A stretch of 21,432 nt of DNA from JBHIAG01 sp046758465 (GCA_046758465.1 JBHIAG010000030.1:1-21432); one strand, 5' to 3'; counted from the first letter of the stretch, positions 6,149 through 14,933 are shown. Notes: a model not told the origin generated them from the letters alone. Numbers and translations are program-made.

Positions 6149-6442
6149 CTAACTGGATGCACAAGGTTCACCCAACTGGGCATTTGCTACTCGTCTCGCT
6201 GCATCTTCCACTCCCTTTGCATCATCGAGCGCATTGAGACAGGCGTTCCGCATACCTTCTGCAAGGGCCTGAATAGAATCGCGGAATTGCTCGGCTTGCT
6301 CCTTTGTAATCAGACTTGGGGGAATCCCCTCACTCGCAATCAATAGGCAGTATTCCAACTTTTGGCGGAATACCGCTCGGCAAAGGGGTGAGCACGCTCC
6401 ATCAGTAGACCGTTCGGGAAACTCATCTGGTCGGCGCTCCAA
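6149..6442 (-). CDS. Hypothetical 97-residue protein, start uncertain
   Basis: The frame from a TTG at 6442 encodes 97 residues, with a largely helical C-terminal half (LITKEQAEQFRDSIQALAEG, then ALDDAKGVEDAARRVANAQ) that looks protein-like. No ATG is in frame, an in-frame TAA closes the upstream side close to the TTG, and no clear ribosome site precedes it, so it may be a remnant of a longer gene. I recognise no family. It is isolated, with the opposite-strand ORF at 6538 diverging from it across a perfect 8-base hairpin. Confidence 0.35.
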   Translation of the reverse strand: MERRPDEFPERSTDGACSPLCRAVFRQKLEYCLLIASEGIPPSLITKEQAEQFRDSIQALAEGMRNACLNALDDAKGVEDAARRVANAQLGEPCASS

Positions 6443-6506
6443 GGCTTCTCGCGCTTATGCCAATGCAGCGGCGGCTGGCAACCCTTACCCGCCACCGAGT
6501 ACACTT

Positions 6507-6525
6507 TCACAGCCTTTGGCTGTGA
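6507..6525. repeat. Perfect 8-base inverted repeat between divergent ORFs
   Basis: TCACAGCC-TTT-GGCTGTGA is a perfect palindrome with a 3-base loop, 13 bases before the ATG at 6538 and about 65 bases before the TTG at 6442. No T-run follows on either strand, so an operator or transcript-end hairpin is more likely than an intrinsic terminator. Confidence 0.45.
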
Positions 6526-6537
6526 TGTAGACTCTCA

Positions 6538-6747
6538 ATGCGCTTGGTACAAAAGCTCGGTCAGGCCACAAATGCTCGGGAAAACGAAGGAATAATAGAG
6601 GGATACGTAGTAGAGTATTGGCACAAATATTTTGGACAATTCGTCAAAAGAGACCGGACCAATGAAATGTGGGAGGATATGAAGTGGGGCTGGCCGGACG
6701 AAACATTTAGAAAGCGAGTGACAGGAGGCGACCAATGCGCGGCCTGA
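6538..6747 (+). CDS. Small aromatic-rich hypothetical protein upstream of SDR
   Basis: The 69-residue frame begins at ATG 6538 and contains GYVVEYWHKYFGQFVKRDR then MWEDMKWGWPDETF, unusually rich in Trp, Tyr and Phe. It overlaps the start of the dehydrogenase gene by 13 bases, which suggests coupled translation. No ribosome site is evident before its ATG, and its DNA is clearly more AT-rich than the following gene. I recognise no family. It could be an accessory subunit, the tail of a truncated gene, or non-coding; the consistent protein-like composition favours a real product. Confidence 0.42.
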   Translation: MRLVQKLGQATNARENEGIIEGYVVEYWHKYFGQFVKRDRTNEMWEDMKWGWPDETFRKRVTGGDQCAA

Positions 6748-7499
6748 AGGGCAAGAACGTACTGGTGACGGGTGGAGCCAGTGGCATAGGCCAGGCCACC
6801 GCGACGCGTTTCCTGGAAGAGGGCTGCGCCGTTTGCGTCCTCGATCGCAACGCCGATGCACGATCCCGGGTTGAACAGGAGATGCCTGAGTTGACCGCGA
6901 TGATTGACGCCGACGTATCGAGTCTGGAACAGGTACAGGCGGCATTCGCAGAGGCGATTGATCGCATGGGATCAGTCGACGTCCTGATCAACAACGCCGG
7001 CATCAGTATCCGCCACGACTTCCTCGATATCACACCGGATGAGTGGGACGCGGTGCTGGGTGTCAACCTCAAGGGAGTCTTCTACGTGGCACAGACCGCC
7101 GCGCGGCACATGATGGACAAGGGCTCCGGCGTGATTCTCAACACCGCCTCCACGGGAGGTTCCACCGGGTACCCACACTATGCCGATTACTGCGCCAGCA
7201 AGGGAGGCGTGATCGCGTTGACCCAGGCAATGGCATTGGAGCTGGCTCCCGTCGTCCGCGTAAACGCGATCTCTCCCGGCTACGTACTCACCCCGATGCA
7301 GCGCGCCGAGTACACGGACGCGATGCTGGACGCGGTGAACCGCAAGATCCCGTTGGGGCGACACGCGAAACCCGAGGAGATCGCCGCGCTGTTTGCGTTC
7401 CTGGCCTCCGAGGACGCTGCGTTTGTCACTGGCCACGTCTATGTCATGGACGGCGCAGAAACCACCGGGGGCCTCTGCAGCCAGTGGGTCCACGAGTAG
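6735..7499 (+). CDS. Short-chain dehydrogenase/reductase (classical SDR), NAD-type
   Basis: This 254-residue protein is a classical SDR oxidoreductase with a single Rossmann domain. The cofactor motif TGGASGIG is at residues 12-19, NNAG at 86-89, and the catalytic Ser 139, Tyr 152 and Lys 156 (YCASK) have standard spacing. Asp 37 at the end of the second strand (VCVLDRN) predicts preference for NAD(H). PG motif and terminal VMDGA fit FabG/sugar-alcohol dehydrogenase-like members; the substrate cannot be assigned. AGGAGG 7 bases before the ATG fixes the start. The next SDR follows 31 bases later on the same strand, so the two probably form one transcript and may act on successive or related substrates. 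Confidence 0.92.
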   Translation: MRGLKGKNVLVTGGASGIGQATATRFLEEGCAVCVLDRNADARSRVEQEMPELTAMIDADVSSLEQVQAAFAEAIDRMGSVDVLINNAGISIRHDFLDITPDEWDAVLGVNLKGVFYVAQTAARHMMDKGSGVILNTASTGGSTGYPHYADYCASKGGVIALTQAMALELAPVVRVNAISPGYVLTPMQRAEYTDAMLDAVNRKIPLGRHAKPEEIAALFAFLASEDAAFVTGHVYVMDGAETTGGLCSQWVHE

Positions 7500-7530
7500 T
7501 TTTCAAGCTTAAAGATAGGAGACTGAGCGC

Positions 7531-8292
7531 ATGAAGCTGGAAGGAAAGGTAGCTCTAATAACCGGAGGGACCTCGGGAATCGGCAGTGCCACCGCCACGC
7601 TTTTCGCACGCGAGGGGGCGGCGGTCGCTATCACCGGCCGCAATACTGAGCGTGGGGAGCAGGTTGTTCAGGCCATCGTCGCGAATGGCGGCGAGGCCCT
7701 GTTCATACGTTCCGATGTGCGCTTCGCCGACGAGTGTCGCCGGGCGGTCGAACAGACTCTTGAGCGCTTCGGCAAGATTGACGTGCTGTTCAATAACGCC
7801 GGAGTGTTCCATCCGAGGACCATCCCGGAATGCACGGAGCAGGAGTGGGACGAGACCATCGACTCCAGTCTCAAGGGTGCCTTCCTGATGTCGAAATACG
7901 TCCTGCCGTCGATGATCGAGCGTGGCAGTGGCTCGATCATCCACACTAGCTCTGGCTGGGGAATCCTGGGAGGCAACAAGGCGGCGGCGTACTGCGCCGC
8001 CAAAGGTGGATTGGTGGTGATGGCCAAGGCCATGGCGATCGATCACGGCCCCGACGGGATCCGCGTGAACTGCGTATGCCCGGGCGATGTGCAGACCCCC
8101 ATGCTGCGTGACGATGCTGCGAAGCGTGGCATGTCCTGGGAGGAATACGCTGCCGGTGCCGCCGACCGACCACTCGGTCGCATTGGCACCGCCGAGGAAA
8201 TCGCTAACGCGGTGCTGTTTCTGGCCTCTGACGAGTCCTCCTTCGTGACCGGCGAGGCGCTAGTCGTAGACGGTGGGGGCATCGCCGGCTGA
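7531..8292 (+). CDS. Short-chain dehydrogenase/reductase (classical SDR), second copy
   Basis: The 253-residue protein is again a classical SDR: TGGTSGIG at 11-18, FNNAG in the middle, catalytic Ser 141, Tyr 154 and Lys 158 (YCAAK), and a C-terminal FVTGEALVVDGGG. The second strand ends ITGRN, with Arg rather than Asp, which in this family usually means NADP(H) use, unlike the upstream enzyme. AGGAG stands 9 bases before the ATG. It is clearly diverged from the first SDR, so the pair is not a recent duplication. The specific substrate is unknown; names such as 3-oxoacyl-ACP reductase would be over-annotation. Confidence 0.92.
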   Translation: MKLEGKVALITGGTSGIGSATATLFAREGAAVAITGRNTERGEQVVQAIVANGGEALFIRSDVRFADECRRAVEQTLERFGKIDVLFNNAGVFHPRTIPECTEQEWDETIDSSLKGAFLMSKYVLPSMIERGSGSIIHTSSGWGILGGNKAAAYCAAKGGLVVMAKAMAIDHGPDGIRVNCVCPGDVQTPMLRDDAAKRGMSWEEYAAGAADRPLGRIGTAEEIANAVLFLASDESSFVTGEALVVDGGGIAG

Positions 8293-8584
8293 GCAGCCCG
8301 GCCGCGTCTCAGCAAAGGAGTCGGATCAATTCCTAGGATGACCGCTTCTAGCCGTTCTCTGCCCTTGAAATAAGCCTGTTTCAGTGGAGTTGAATGGCCG
8401 CTTACAGCAAAAGCAGACATTCAGATTTTGGCTCTCGAAAAATTGCTGCCGAGCGACCGGTATACACCCGATAGCAGCCACTGAGCTGGTAAGATTGTGA
8501 GAGGCAGGAGATGACCCTTTTCAGACGTTCGCCGAACAATCGCGTTTCAGTTTGAATGCGTGAGAATCAAAAGGTGTTAGCAAA
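8293..8584. other. Intergenic stretch after the SDR pair
   Basis: No gene or terminator is supported. It contains an imperfect inverted repeat at 8391-8423 (TGAATG and GCTT arms pairing with AAGC and CATTCA) and a GTTCG-C-CGAAC palindrome at 8527-8537. Base composition is more AT-rich than the core genes to the right. Confidence 0.45.
8391..8423. repeat. Imperfect inverted repeat
   Basis: TGAATG-GCC-GCTT, a 7-base loop, AAGC-AGA-CATTCA: ten paired bases with a symmetric 3-base internal loop. Similar palindromic debris is common between genes; no mobile gene is attached. Confidence 0.4.
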
Positions 8585-8803
8585 GTGGACGAGAAAGCAC
8601 AGCTACAGTGGGCACATGCGCTTCAGCGTGTGTACAAAAACGCACCAATCGCATGGTTCCTCCTGACTTTGTTTATTATTTGGCTAAACACATCCAAGCC
8701 TAACCAACGGCACCCAACTTGGGCGTACCGGCTGATTCAGCTATCTCAAAGGGAAACCTGCTATTTACCTGAGAGTGCTTGTCTTGCAGACGGGCGCTTG
8801 TAG
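8585..8803 (+). CDS. Possible small membrane protein next to tRNA scar
   Basis: From a GTG at 8585 this encodes 72 residues with one strongly hydrophobic segment (IAWFLLTLFIIWL, around residues 23-35) and a polar tail. AAGGTG stands about 8 bases before the GTG, a plausible ribosome site. The frame ends two bases before the truncated tRNA-Leu, so its 3' part may have been fused to foreign sequence by the same event. No family is recognised. Confidence 0.3.
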   Translation: MDEKAQLQWAHALQRVYKNAPIAWFLLTLFIIWLNTSKPNQRHPTWAYRLIQLSQRETCYLPESACLADGRL

Positions 8804-8805
8804 AC

Positions 8806-8844
8806 TCCTAAGTCCCGTGCGTCTGCCAATTCCGCCACTTCCGC
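8806..8844 (-). pseudogene. Truncated tRNA-Leu(UAG): 5' half only
   Basis: Read on the minus strand from 8844: acceptor 5' strand GCGGAAG, TG, D-arm GCGGAATTGGCAGACGC, A26, anticodon 5' stem CGGGA, and loop CTTAGGA with anticodon UAG (8808-8810). The expected closing stem TCCCG is replaced by GTCTA. No variable arm, T-arm (GGTTCGA) or CTTCCGC acceptor strand was found in the next 500 bases. The gene is therefore broken exactly after the anticodon loop and cannot give a working tRNA. Protein-like frames here (GGIGRRTG, VAELADA) are the usual artefacts of tRNA-Leu sequence. Confidence 0.8.
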
Positions 8845-8893
8845 AGTGAACCGAGTATAGCACTGAAATTCCCCGTGGTAGGAGCAAGCTGCT

Positions 8894-8922
8894 TTGCCGC
8901 TCCGGTGGCTTTCTGCTACTCT
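8894..8922 (+). promoter_or_regulatory. Possible promoter of the tig-clpPX-lon cluster
   Basis: TTGCCG (8894-8899), 17 bases, TACTCT (8917-8922), about 31 bases before the tig ATG. Matches to consensus are 4 of 6 and 3 of 6, so this is suggestive only. Confidence 0.35.
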
Positions 8923-8953
8923 GCCGATTCCACTTGCCTCTGGGGAAAAGCCG

Positions 8954-10234
8954 ATGGCGGCGGAAGCCAACTCGTGCGTGCGGGAGCTGGAGGTGGAGGT
9001 GCCGGCCGAAGTGGTCGAACGGGAGATGGAGCGCGTAACGCGCGAATTTGTGCGTGCGGTGCGCATCCCGGGCTTCCGGCCAGGCAAAGCCCCGGCCAGC
9101 CTGGTGCGCACGCGCTTCCGCGATGAGATCAAGAGCGAAGTCGTGCACGCGCTTATCCCCAACTCCTTCGAAAGCGCGGTGCAGGAGAAAAACCTGCGAC
9201 CGGTTTCGGAGCCACGGATCGACAAGCTGGAGTTCGAGCCCGGCAAACCCCTGCGCTTCCGGGCAACGTTCGAGGTGCTGCCGGAAATTCAGCTAGGGAA
9301 ATACAAAGGGCTCGAAATCGAGCCGGCGAAGCTCACAGTGACGGAGGACGATGTCGTGCGGGAACTCGAGGCCCTGCGGGAGCAAGCGGCGACGCTGGAG
9401 CCGGTCGCGGGGCGCGCGGTTGACAGTGGCGACACGGCAGTGGTGGCGCTGGTGGGCACTGTAACCCATCCGCAACAAGCCAGGCGCAAGCCCATTGTGC
9501 TGGAAGAGGTTCTCTGTCATGTAGGCGCGGAAACCACCCTGGAGGCTTTCACCGAGGGCTTGCGGGGCGCACACCCGGGCGAGGAGCGCACGATTGAAGT
9601 CAACTATCCCGAAGATTACCCGGAAAAAGACCTGGCCGGGTGCAGCGTCTCCTACCAGGCCAAGGTCAAAGCCATCAAGCGCAAGCAGCTGCCAGAGTTG
9701 GACAACGAGTTTGCACAGCAGGTGGGAGAATACAAGACGCTGGAGGAGCTGAAACGGAAGATGCGCGAGAACCTGGAAGTGGCACGCACCCGCCGGGAGC
9801 AAGAGTTAACCGAGCAGCGGCTGCTCGACGCCCTGCTGGTCCCGCATGACTTCCCGGTACCGGAGACGCTGGTGGAAAACCAGATGGACACGCGGCTGGA
9901 GCGGCAGGTGCGAGCCCTGCTGAGCCAGGGAATCGACCCGCGGCGGCTGGACATCGATTGGGCCCGTCTGCGCCGCCAGCAACGCGCGGCGGCCGAGCGC
10001 GACGTGCGGGTCGGGTTGCTGCTGGAGCGGATTGGCGAGACCGAATCGATCGCGGTGGCGGAGTCCGAAGTCGAGCAGGAGGTAGCTCGCATCGCCCAGC
10101 AGAGTGCCCAGAGTCCTGCCGCCGTCCGCGCTCGCTTGACAAGCGAGGGAGGGTTAGATAAGATTAGCCGTGCCATTCGGAACGAGAAGGCCATTGAGTT
10201 CCTCCGCGCTCACGCCCGTGTTCGGGGTGAGTGA
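8954..10234 (+). CDS. tig: Trigger factor (ribosome-associated chaperone / prolyl isomerase)
   Basis: The 426-residue protein folds nascent chains at the ribosome exit tunnel. The N-terminal ribosome-binding domain carries the signature GFRPGKAP at residues 40-47. A FKBP-type PPIase domain follows (VDSGDTAVVALVG to SYQAKVKAIKRKQLPELDNEFA), then the helical substrate-binding C-terminal domain (LEELKRKMRENLE to the end). Length is normal. I chose the ATG at 8954; a TTG at 8894 in the same frame would add 20 residues (LRWLSATLPIPLA) unlike any trigger factor, and it falls in the predicted promoter. The ribosome site is weak (GGGGAAAAG). It heads tig-clpP-clpX-lon; clpP follows after 18 bases. 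Confidence 0.96.
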   Translation: MAAEANSCVRELEVEVPAEVVEREMERVTREFVRAVRIPGFRPGKAPASLVRTRFRDEIKSEVVHALIPNSFESAVQEKNLRPVSEPRIDKLEFEPGKPLRFRATFEVLPEIQLGKYKGLEIEPAKLTVTEDDVVRELEALREQAATLEPVAGRAVDSGDTAVVALVGTVTHPQQARRKPIVLEEVLCHVGAETTLEAFTEGLRGAHPGEERTIEVNYPEDYPEKDLAGCSVSYQAKVKAIKRKQLPELDNEFAQQVGEYKTLEELKRKMRENLEVARTRREQELTEQRLLDALLVPHDFPVPETLVENQMDTRLERQVRALLSQGIDPRRLDIDWARLRRQQRAAAERDVRVGLLLERIGETESIAVAESEVEQEVARIAQQSAQSPAAVRARLTSEGGLDKISRAIRNEKAIEFLRAHARVRGE

Positions 10235-10252
10235 AACCCGCAGCTAAGACCG

Positions 10253-10876
10253 ATGCCGTACCAAAACGACGAGCCCCGCAACTACACCACGCTTGTGCCG
10301 ATGGTCATCGAACAGACCAGCCGGGGCGAGCGTGCCTACGACATTTATTCGCGCCTGCTGCGCGACAACATCGTTTTTATCGGCACGCCGATTGACGACC
10401 AGATCGCCAATTTGATTACCGCCCAGTTGCTGTTCCTAGACGCCGAAGACCCGGAAAAGGACATTTCGCTTTACATCAACAGCCCGGGCGGCTCGATTAC
10501 GGCCGGCATGGCCATCTACGACACCCTGCAATTCATCCGGCCCGGTGTGGCGACGTTTTGCATCGGGCAAGCCGCCTCGATGGCGGCCCTGCTGCTGGCC
10601 GCGGGGACACTCGGCAAGCGCTTTGCCCTGCCCAACTCGCGCATTCTGTTGCACGAGCCCGGGATGTCAGGTCTCTCAGGCCCGGCCACCGATATCGACA
10701 TCCACGCCCGGGAAATCTTGCGGATGCGGGAAGTGATCAACCAGTTGCTGGCCAAGCACAGCGGGCAACCGCTGGAGCGCATCCAGCGCGACGTGGGCCG
10801 CGACTTCATCATGAGCGCCGAGGAAGCCAAAGAGTACGGCGTGGTGGACGAGATTATCCACGAGAAGCTGCGCTGA
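10253..10876 (+). CDS. clpP: ATP-dependent Clp protease proteolytic subunit
   Basis: This 207-residue serine protease (S14) forms the double-heptameric chamber that degrades proteins fed by ClpX or ClpA/C. The catalytic triad is Ser 109 (GQAASMA), His 134 (LLHEP) and Asp 184 (GRDFIMS). YINSPGGSITAGMAIYD is the usual substrate-binding strand. Length equals typical bacterial ClpP. Two positions are off consensus: HEP where most ClpPs have HQP, and GLSGPATDI where GQATDI is usual. The start ATG at 10253 has only a weak ribosome site, so coupling from tig (18 bases upstream) is likely. clpX follows after 57 bases. Confidence 0.97.
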   Translation: MPYQNDEPRNYTTLVPMVIEQTSRGERAYDIYSRLLRDNIVFIGTPIDDQIANLITAQLLFLDAEDPEKDISLYINSPGGSITAGMAIYDTLQFIRPGVATFCIGQAASMAALLLAAGTLGKRFALPNSRILLHEPGMSGLSGPATDIDIHAREILRMREVINQLLAKHSGQPLERIQRDVGRDFIMSAEEAKEYGVVDEIIHEKLR

Positions 10877-10933
10877 GTTGGCAGGAACGTTTTTCCCGGC
10901 TCCACCATCTAACTACAGAGAGGAGGTGAGTGC

Positions 10934-12181
<1,248 letters not shown>

Positions 12182-12185
12182 TCCG

Positions 12186-14594
12186 GTGTTCCACCGCGAG
12201 AAGACAGAAACGCGGCGGCTGCCGATGATGCCGATCCGCGACATCGTGATCTTTCCCCACATGATGACCCCGTTCATTGTGGGGCGCGAGACTTCCATGC
12301 GGGCGCTGGAAGAAGCGCTGGCGGGCGACAAGAAGATCTTCCTTGCCACGCAACATGATGCGTCGGTAGACGACCCGAAGCCAAACGAAATCCACTCGGT
12401 GGGCACCATCGTCAACATCGTGCAGAGCGTCAAGCTGCCCGACAGCAACATCAAGGTTCTGGTGGAAGGGGCGGAACGCGCCCAGGCGATTCAGGTCACG
12501 CGCGAGGAGGGCTACCTGCGAGCCACGGTGCGGGTGATGAGCGTCAAGGTAGTGCCCTCGTCGCAGCTCGAGGCCGCCGTACAGCGGGTGACGCGACTCT
12601 TCGAGCAGTACGTAAAGTTGAGCCAGAGCCTGAACTACGACACGGTGATCGCTGCTGTGCGCGGCGACGATCCGTCCAAGCTCAGCGATACCATCGCGGC
12701 CAACTTGCAGATCTCCGTCGAGGAGAAGCAGGAACTGCTCGAGCTCTTTGACCTGCTTGACCGCCTGAACCGCCTGGGCGACATTCTGGAATTTGAGTCC
12801 GAAAAGTTGAACGTGGACCGCTCCATCCAGTCACAGGTGAAGCGGCAAATGGAGCGGGCGCAGAAAGAGTTTTACCTGAACGAAAAGCTCAAAGCGATTC
12901 AGAAAGAGTTGGGGCGGGGCGAGAAGAGCGAGCTCGACGAGCTGAAGAAGAAGCTTGACACGGCCGGGATGCCGAAGGATGTGCACGAGAAGGCCATCCA
13001 GGAGCTGAAGCGGCTGGAGCAGATGCCGCCCATGTCGGCCGAATCCACCGTGTCGCGCAACTACATCGACTGGTTGCTGGCGGTGCCGTGGAAGAAGAAG
13101 AGCAAAGAAATCCGCGACATGGCCAAGGCGGAACACATCCTAGAAAACGACCACTACGGCCTCGAAAAGGTCAAGGAGCGCATTCTGGAGTTCCTGGCGG
13201 TGCGGCGGCTGGTGAAGAACCCCAAAGGTTCGATCCTCTGCTTCGTGGGCCCGCCCGGGACGGGCAAAACTTCCCTGGGAATGTCAATTGCGCGCGCTAC
13301 CGGCCGGAAGTTCATCCGCATCTCACTGGGCGGCGTCCGCGACGAGGCCGAAATCCGCGGTCACCGCCGCACTTACATCGGGGCCTTGCCCGGGCAGATC
13401 ATCCAGATGATGCGCAAGGCAGAAACGGTCAACCCCGTCTTCATGCTGGACGAAGTGGACAAAATGTCAGTGGATTTCCGCGGCGACCCCAGCGCGGCCC
13501 TGATGGAGGTGCTCGACCCGGAACTGAACCACTGCTTCACGGATCACTACTTGGACGTCGAGTACAACCTCTCCCGCGTGATGTTCATCTGCACGGCCAA
13601 TATTCTGTACACGGTCCCGCAGCCGTTGCAAGACCGGATGGAAGTTCTGCGCCTGTCGGGCTACACGGACCAAGAGAAACTGGAAATCGCCAAGCGCTTT
13701 CTGGTGAGCAAGCAGCGGCAGGCCACCGGCTTGCACGAGAAAAACATCCAGTTCACCGATGAAGGCATCACCCACATCATCCGCTCCTACACCCGGGAAG
13801 CGGGCGTGCGCAACCTGGAGCGCGAAATCGCCAACATCTGCCGCAAGACCACCCGCCGCGTGCTGAAGGAAGGCAAAGACATCGCGGTGACCATCACGCC
13901 CGAGACGCTCGGCGACTTCCTGGGCGTGATCAAGTTTCGTGACCTCGAAAGCGAGAAGAAGAACGAAGTGGGCTTGGCCAAAGGGCTGGCGTGGACAGAG
14001 GTAGGCGGGCAGTTGCTGGACACGGAAGCGACGTTGATGGAAGGCAAAGGCAAGCTGACCTTGACCGGCAAGCTGGGCGACGTGATGCAGGAGTCGGGGC
14101 AAGCGGCGCTGAGCTACGTGCGCTCGCGGGCGGCGCAGTTCGGGCTGCCGCGCGACTTCTACCGACACCTGGACGTGCACGTGCACGTGCCCGAGGGCTC
14201 CATCCCCAAAGATGGCCCCTCGGCCGGCATCACCCTGGCGACCGCCATTGTCAGCACACTGACCAATATCCCGGTGCGCAGCGACGTAGCCATGACCGGA
14301 GAAATCACCCTGCGCGGCAAGGTGTTGCCCATCGGCGGGGTCAAAGAGAAACTACTGGCGGCACACCGGAACCAGATCCCCACGGTGATCCTGCCCAAGG
14401 CCAACGAAAAGGACTTGGCCGATATTCCGCTCTATATCCAGGAGACGGTGACCATTAAGTTTGTGGAGACGATGGACGAGGTGCTCGAACTCGCCCTCGA
14501 GCGGCCCATCAGTTCGCTCCCGCTCACGATCCGCGGCGAGGAATCCCAAATCCGACCACGCTACGAAAGCGACCAGGATACAGTAACGAATTAA
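12186..14594 (+). CDS. lon: Lon ATP-dependent serine protease
   Basis: The 802-residue protein is a LonA-type protease degrading misfolded and regulatory proteins in the cytoplasm. The N-terminal substrate-binding domain starts LPMMPIRDIVIFPHM. The AAA+ domain has Walker A GPPGTGKT (355-362) and Walker B VFMLDEVDK (about 418-426). The protease domain has the catalytic Ser 679 in KDGPSAGIT and Lys 722 in GGVKEKLLAA, which are the same residue numbers as in E. coli Lon. The GTG at 12186 is four bases past the clpX stop; the ribosome site within clpX (GCAGGG) is modest, suggesting coupling. Last gene of the proteostasis cluster. Confidence 0.97.
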   Translation: MFHREKTETRRLPMMPIRDIVIFPHMMTPFIVGRETSMRALEEALAGDKKIFLATQHDASVDDPKPNEIHSVGTIVNIVQSVKLPDSNIKVLVEGAERAQAIQVTREEGYLRATVRVMSVKVVPSSQLEAAVQRVTRLFEQYVKLSQSLNYDTVIAAVRGDDPSKLSDTIAANLQISVEEKQELLELFDLLDRLNRLGDILEFESEKLNVDRSIQSQVKRQMERAQKEFYLNEKLKAIQKELGRGEKSELDELKKKLDTAGMPKDVHEKAIQELKRLEQMPPMSAESTVSRNYIDWLLAVPWKKKSKEIRDMAKAEHILENDHYGLEKVKERILEFLAVRRLVKNPKGSILCFVGPPGTGKTSLGMSIARATGRKFIRISLGGVRDEAEIRGHRRTYIGALPGQIIQMMRKAETVNPVFMLDEVDKMSVDFRGDPSAALMEVLDPELNHCFTDHYLDVEYNLSRVMFICTANILYTVPQPLQDRMEVLRLSGYTDQEKLEIAKRFLVSKQRQATGLHEKNIQFTDEGITHIIRSYTREAGVRNLEREIANICRKTTRRVLKEGKDIAVTITPETLGDFLGVIKFRDLESEKKNEVGLAKGLAWTEVGGQLLDTEATLMEGKGKLTLTGKLGDVMQESGQAALSYVRSRAAQFGLPRDFYRHLDVHVHVPEGSIPKDGPSAGITLATAIVSTLTNIPVRSDVAMTGEITLRGKVLPIGGVKEKLLAAHRNQIPTVILPKANEKDLADIPLYIQETVTIKFVETMDEVLELALERPISSLPLTIRGEESQIRPRYESDQDTVTN

Positions 14595-14626
14595 CCCGTC
14601 TGAGCCCGCTCTTGCAAACCGAGATG

Positions 14627-14660
14627 CCCTGCCGCTCTGCATGAAGGGCGGAAAGCAGGG
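14627..14660 (+). terminator. Hairpin after lon, doubtful terminator
   Basis: CCCTGC (14627-14632) pairs with GCAGGG (14655-14660), and inner CCGC pairs with GCGG, giving a stable stem 33 bases after the lon stop. Lack of a following T-run makes intrinsic termination doubtful. Confidence 0.3.
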
Positions 14661-14763
14661 GGCCGAACCGCGGTGGGTGCGGGCGCGGGGCGATGGTGAA
14701 TCAACCAATTAGCCGCTGAGAACATCTAAGGAGACGGAGACAAAAACCCGCTTCCTAGCAAGG

Positions 14764-14790
14764 TCTGGACGCGGGGCGCTCCCGCCCAGA
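14764..14790. repeat. Bulged hairpin upstream of rho
   Basis: TCTGG-AC-GCGGG-GCGCT-CCCGC-CCAGA: ten base pairs with a single 2-base bulge, about 80 bases before the rho -10 box. It could be part of a leader RNA or a transcript-end structure. Confidence 0.4.
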
Positions 14791-14867
14791 TACCTACCAA
14801 GGCAGGAATCATCGTTCCGAGCGGCGTACGCGAGACGGCATCCTAAGACGGGGCTGCGGCCCCAAAC

Positions 14868-14873
14868 TATACT
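14868..14873 (+). promoter_or_regulatory. Predicted -10 box of rho
   Basis: TATACT matches TATAAT at 5 of 6 positions. With 17-base spacing the -35 would be AAGACG (14845-14850), matching TTGACA only in GAC. Transcription would start near 14880, just 14 bases before the TTG start of rho. Confidence 0.42.
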
Positions 14874-14879
14874 CCACAC

Positions 14880-14933
14880 ATGAGGTCACAACCTTGGCTA
14901 ACGTCAGAGAAGAACAACCCACTGCTGGAATGA
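14880..14933 (+). CDS. Possible 17-codon leader peptide overlapping rho start
   Basis: ATG at 14880 opens MRSQPWLTSEKNNPLLE and stops at TGA 14931-14933, which overlaps the internal rho ATG (14930) as ATGA. The predicted transcript start falls at or beside this ATG, so it would be leaderless. Nothing but position supports it. Confidence 0.22.
   Translation: MRSQPWLTSEKNNPLLE

Larger units (their letters stand above)
14595..14893. other. lon-rho intergenic region, rich in hairpins
   Basis: No gene is supported. It contains two hairpins listed separately, a GGGGC-TGCG-GCCCC inverted repeat within the presumed rho promoter spacer, and the rho -10 box. No T-tract follows any hairpin, so no intrinsic terminator for lon is evident; transcription may end by Rho or continue. 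Confidence 0.5.

Noticed and set aside
5676..6183. Frames on both strands between the methyltransferase cassette and 6149
   Set aside because: No ribosome site, no family pattern, and they partly overlap the real methyltransferase gene.
8527..8537. GTTCG-C-CGAAC as a LexA/SOS box
   Set aside because: Spacing and orientation fit neither the GAAC-N4-GTTC nor the GTTC-N7-GTTC type, and no SOS gene follows.
5768..8791. Shared 14-mer CTTGTCTTGCAGAC upstream of mttB-like gene and beside the tRNA scar, possibly an att repeat
   Set aside because: A 14-base match between two places in 21 kb is expected about once by chance, and neither flank extends the match.
8400..8844. Group I intron interrupting tRNA-Leu
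   Set aside because: The break follows the whole anticodon loop rather than lying within it, and neither a 3' exon nor intron core motifs were found to the left.
8761..9246. Long minus-strand reading frames opposite tig and over the tRNA fragment
   Set aside because: They are the shadow of tig plus tRNA-Leu sequence (VAELADA and GGIGRRTG are well-known artefacts).
12831..14186. Long antisense frames inside lon and aspS
   Set aside because: GC-rich coding DNA opens such frames routinely; sequences are low-complexity and have no family resemblance.
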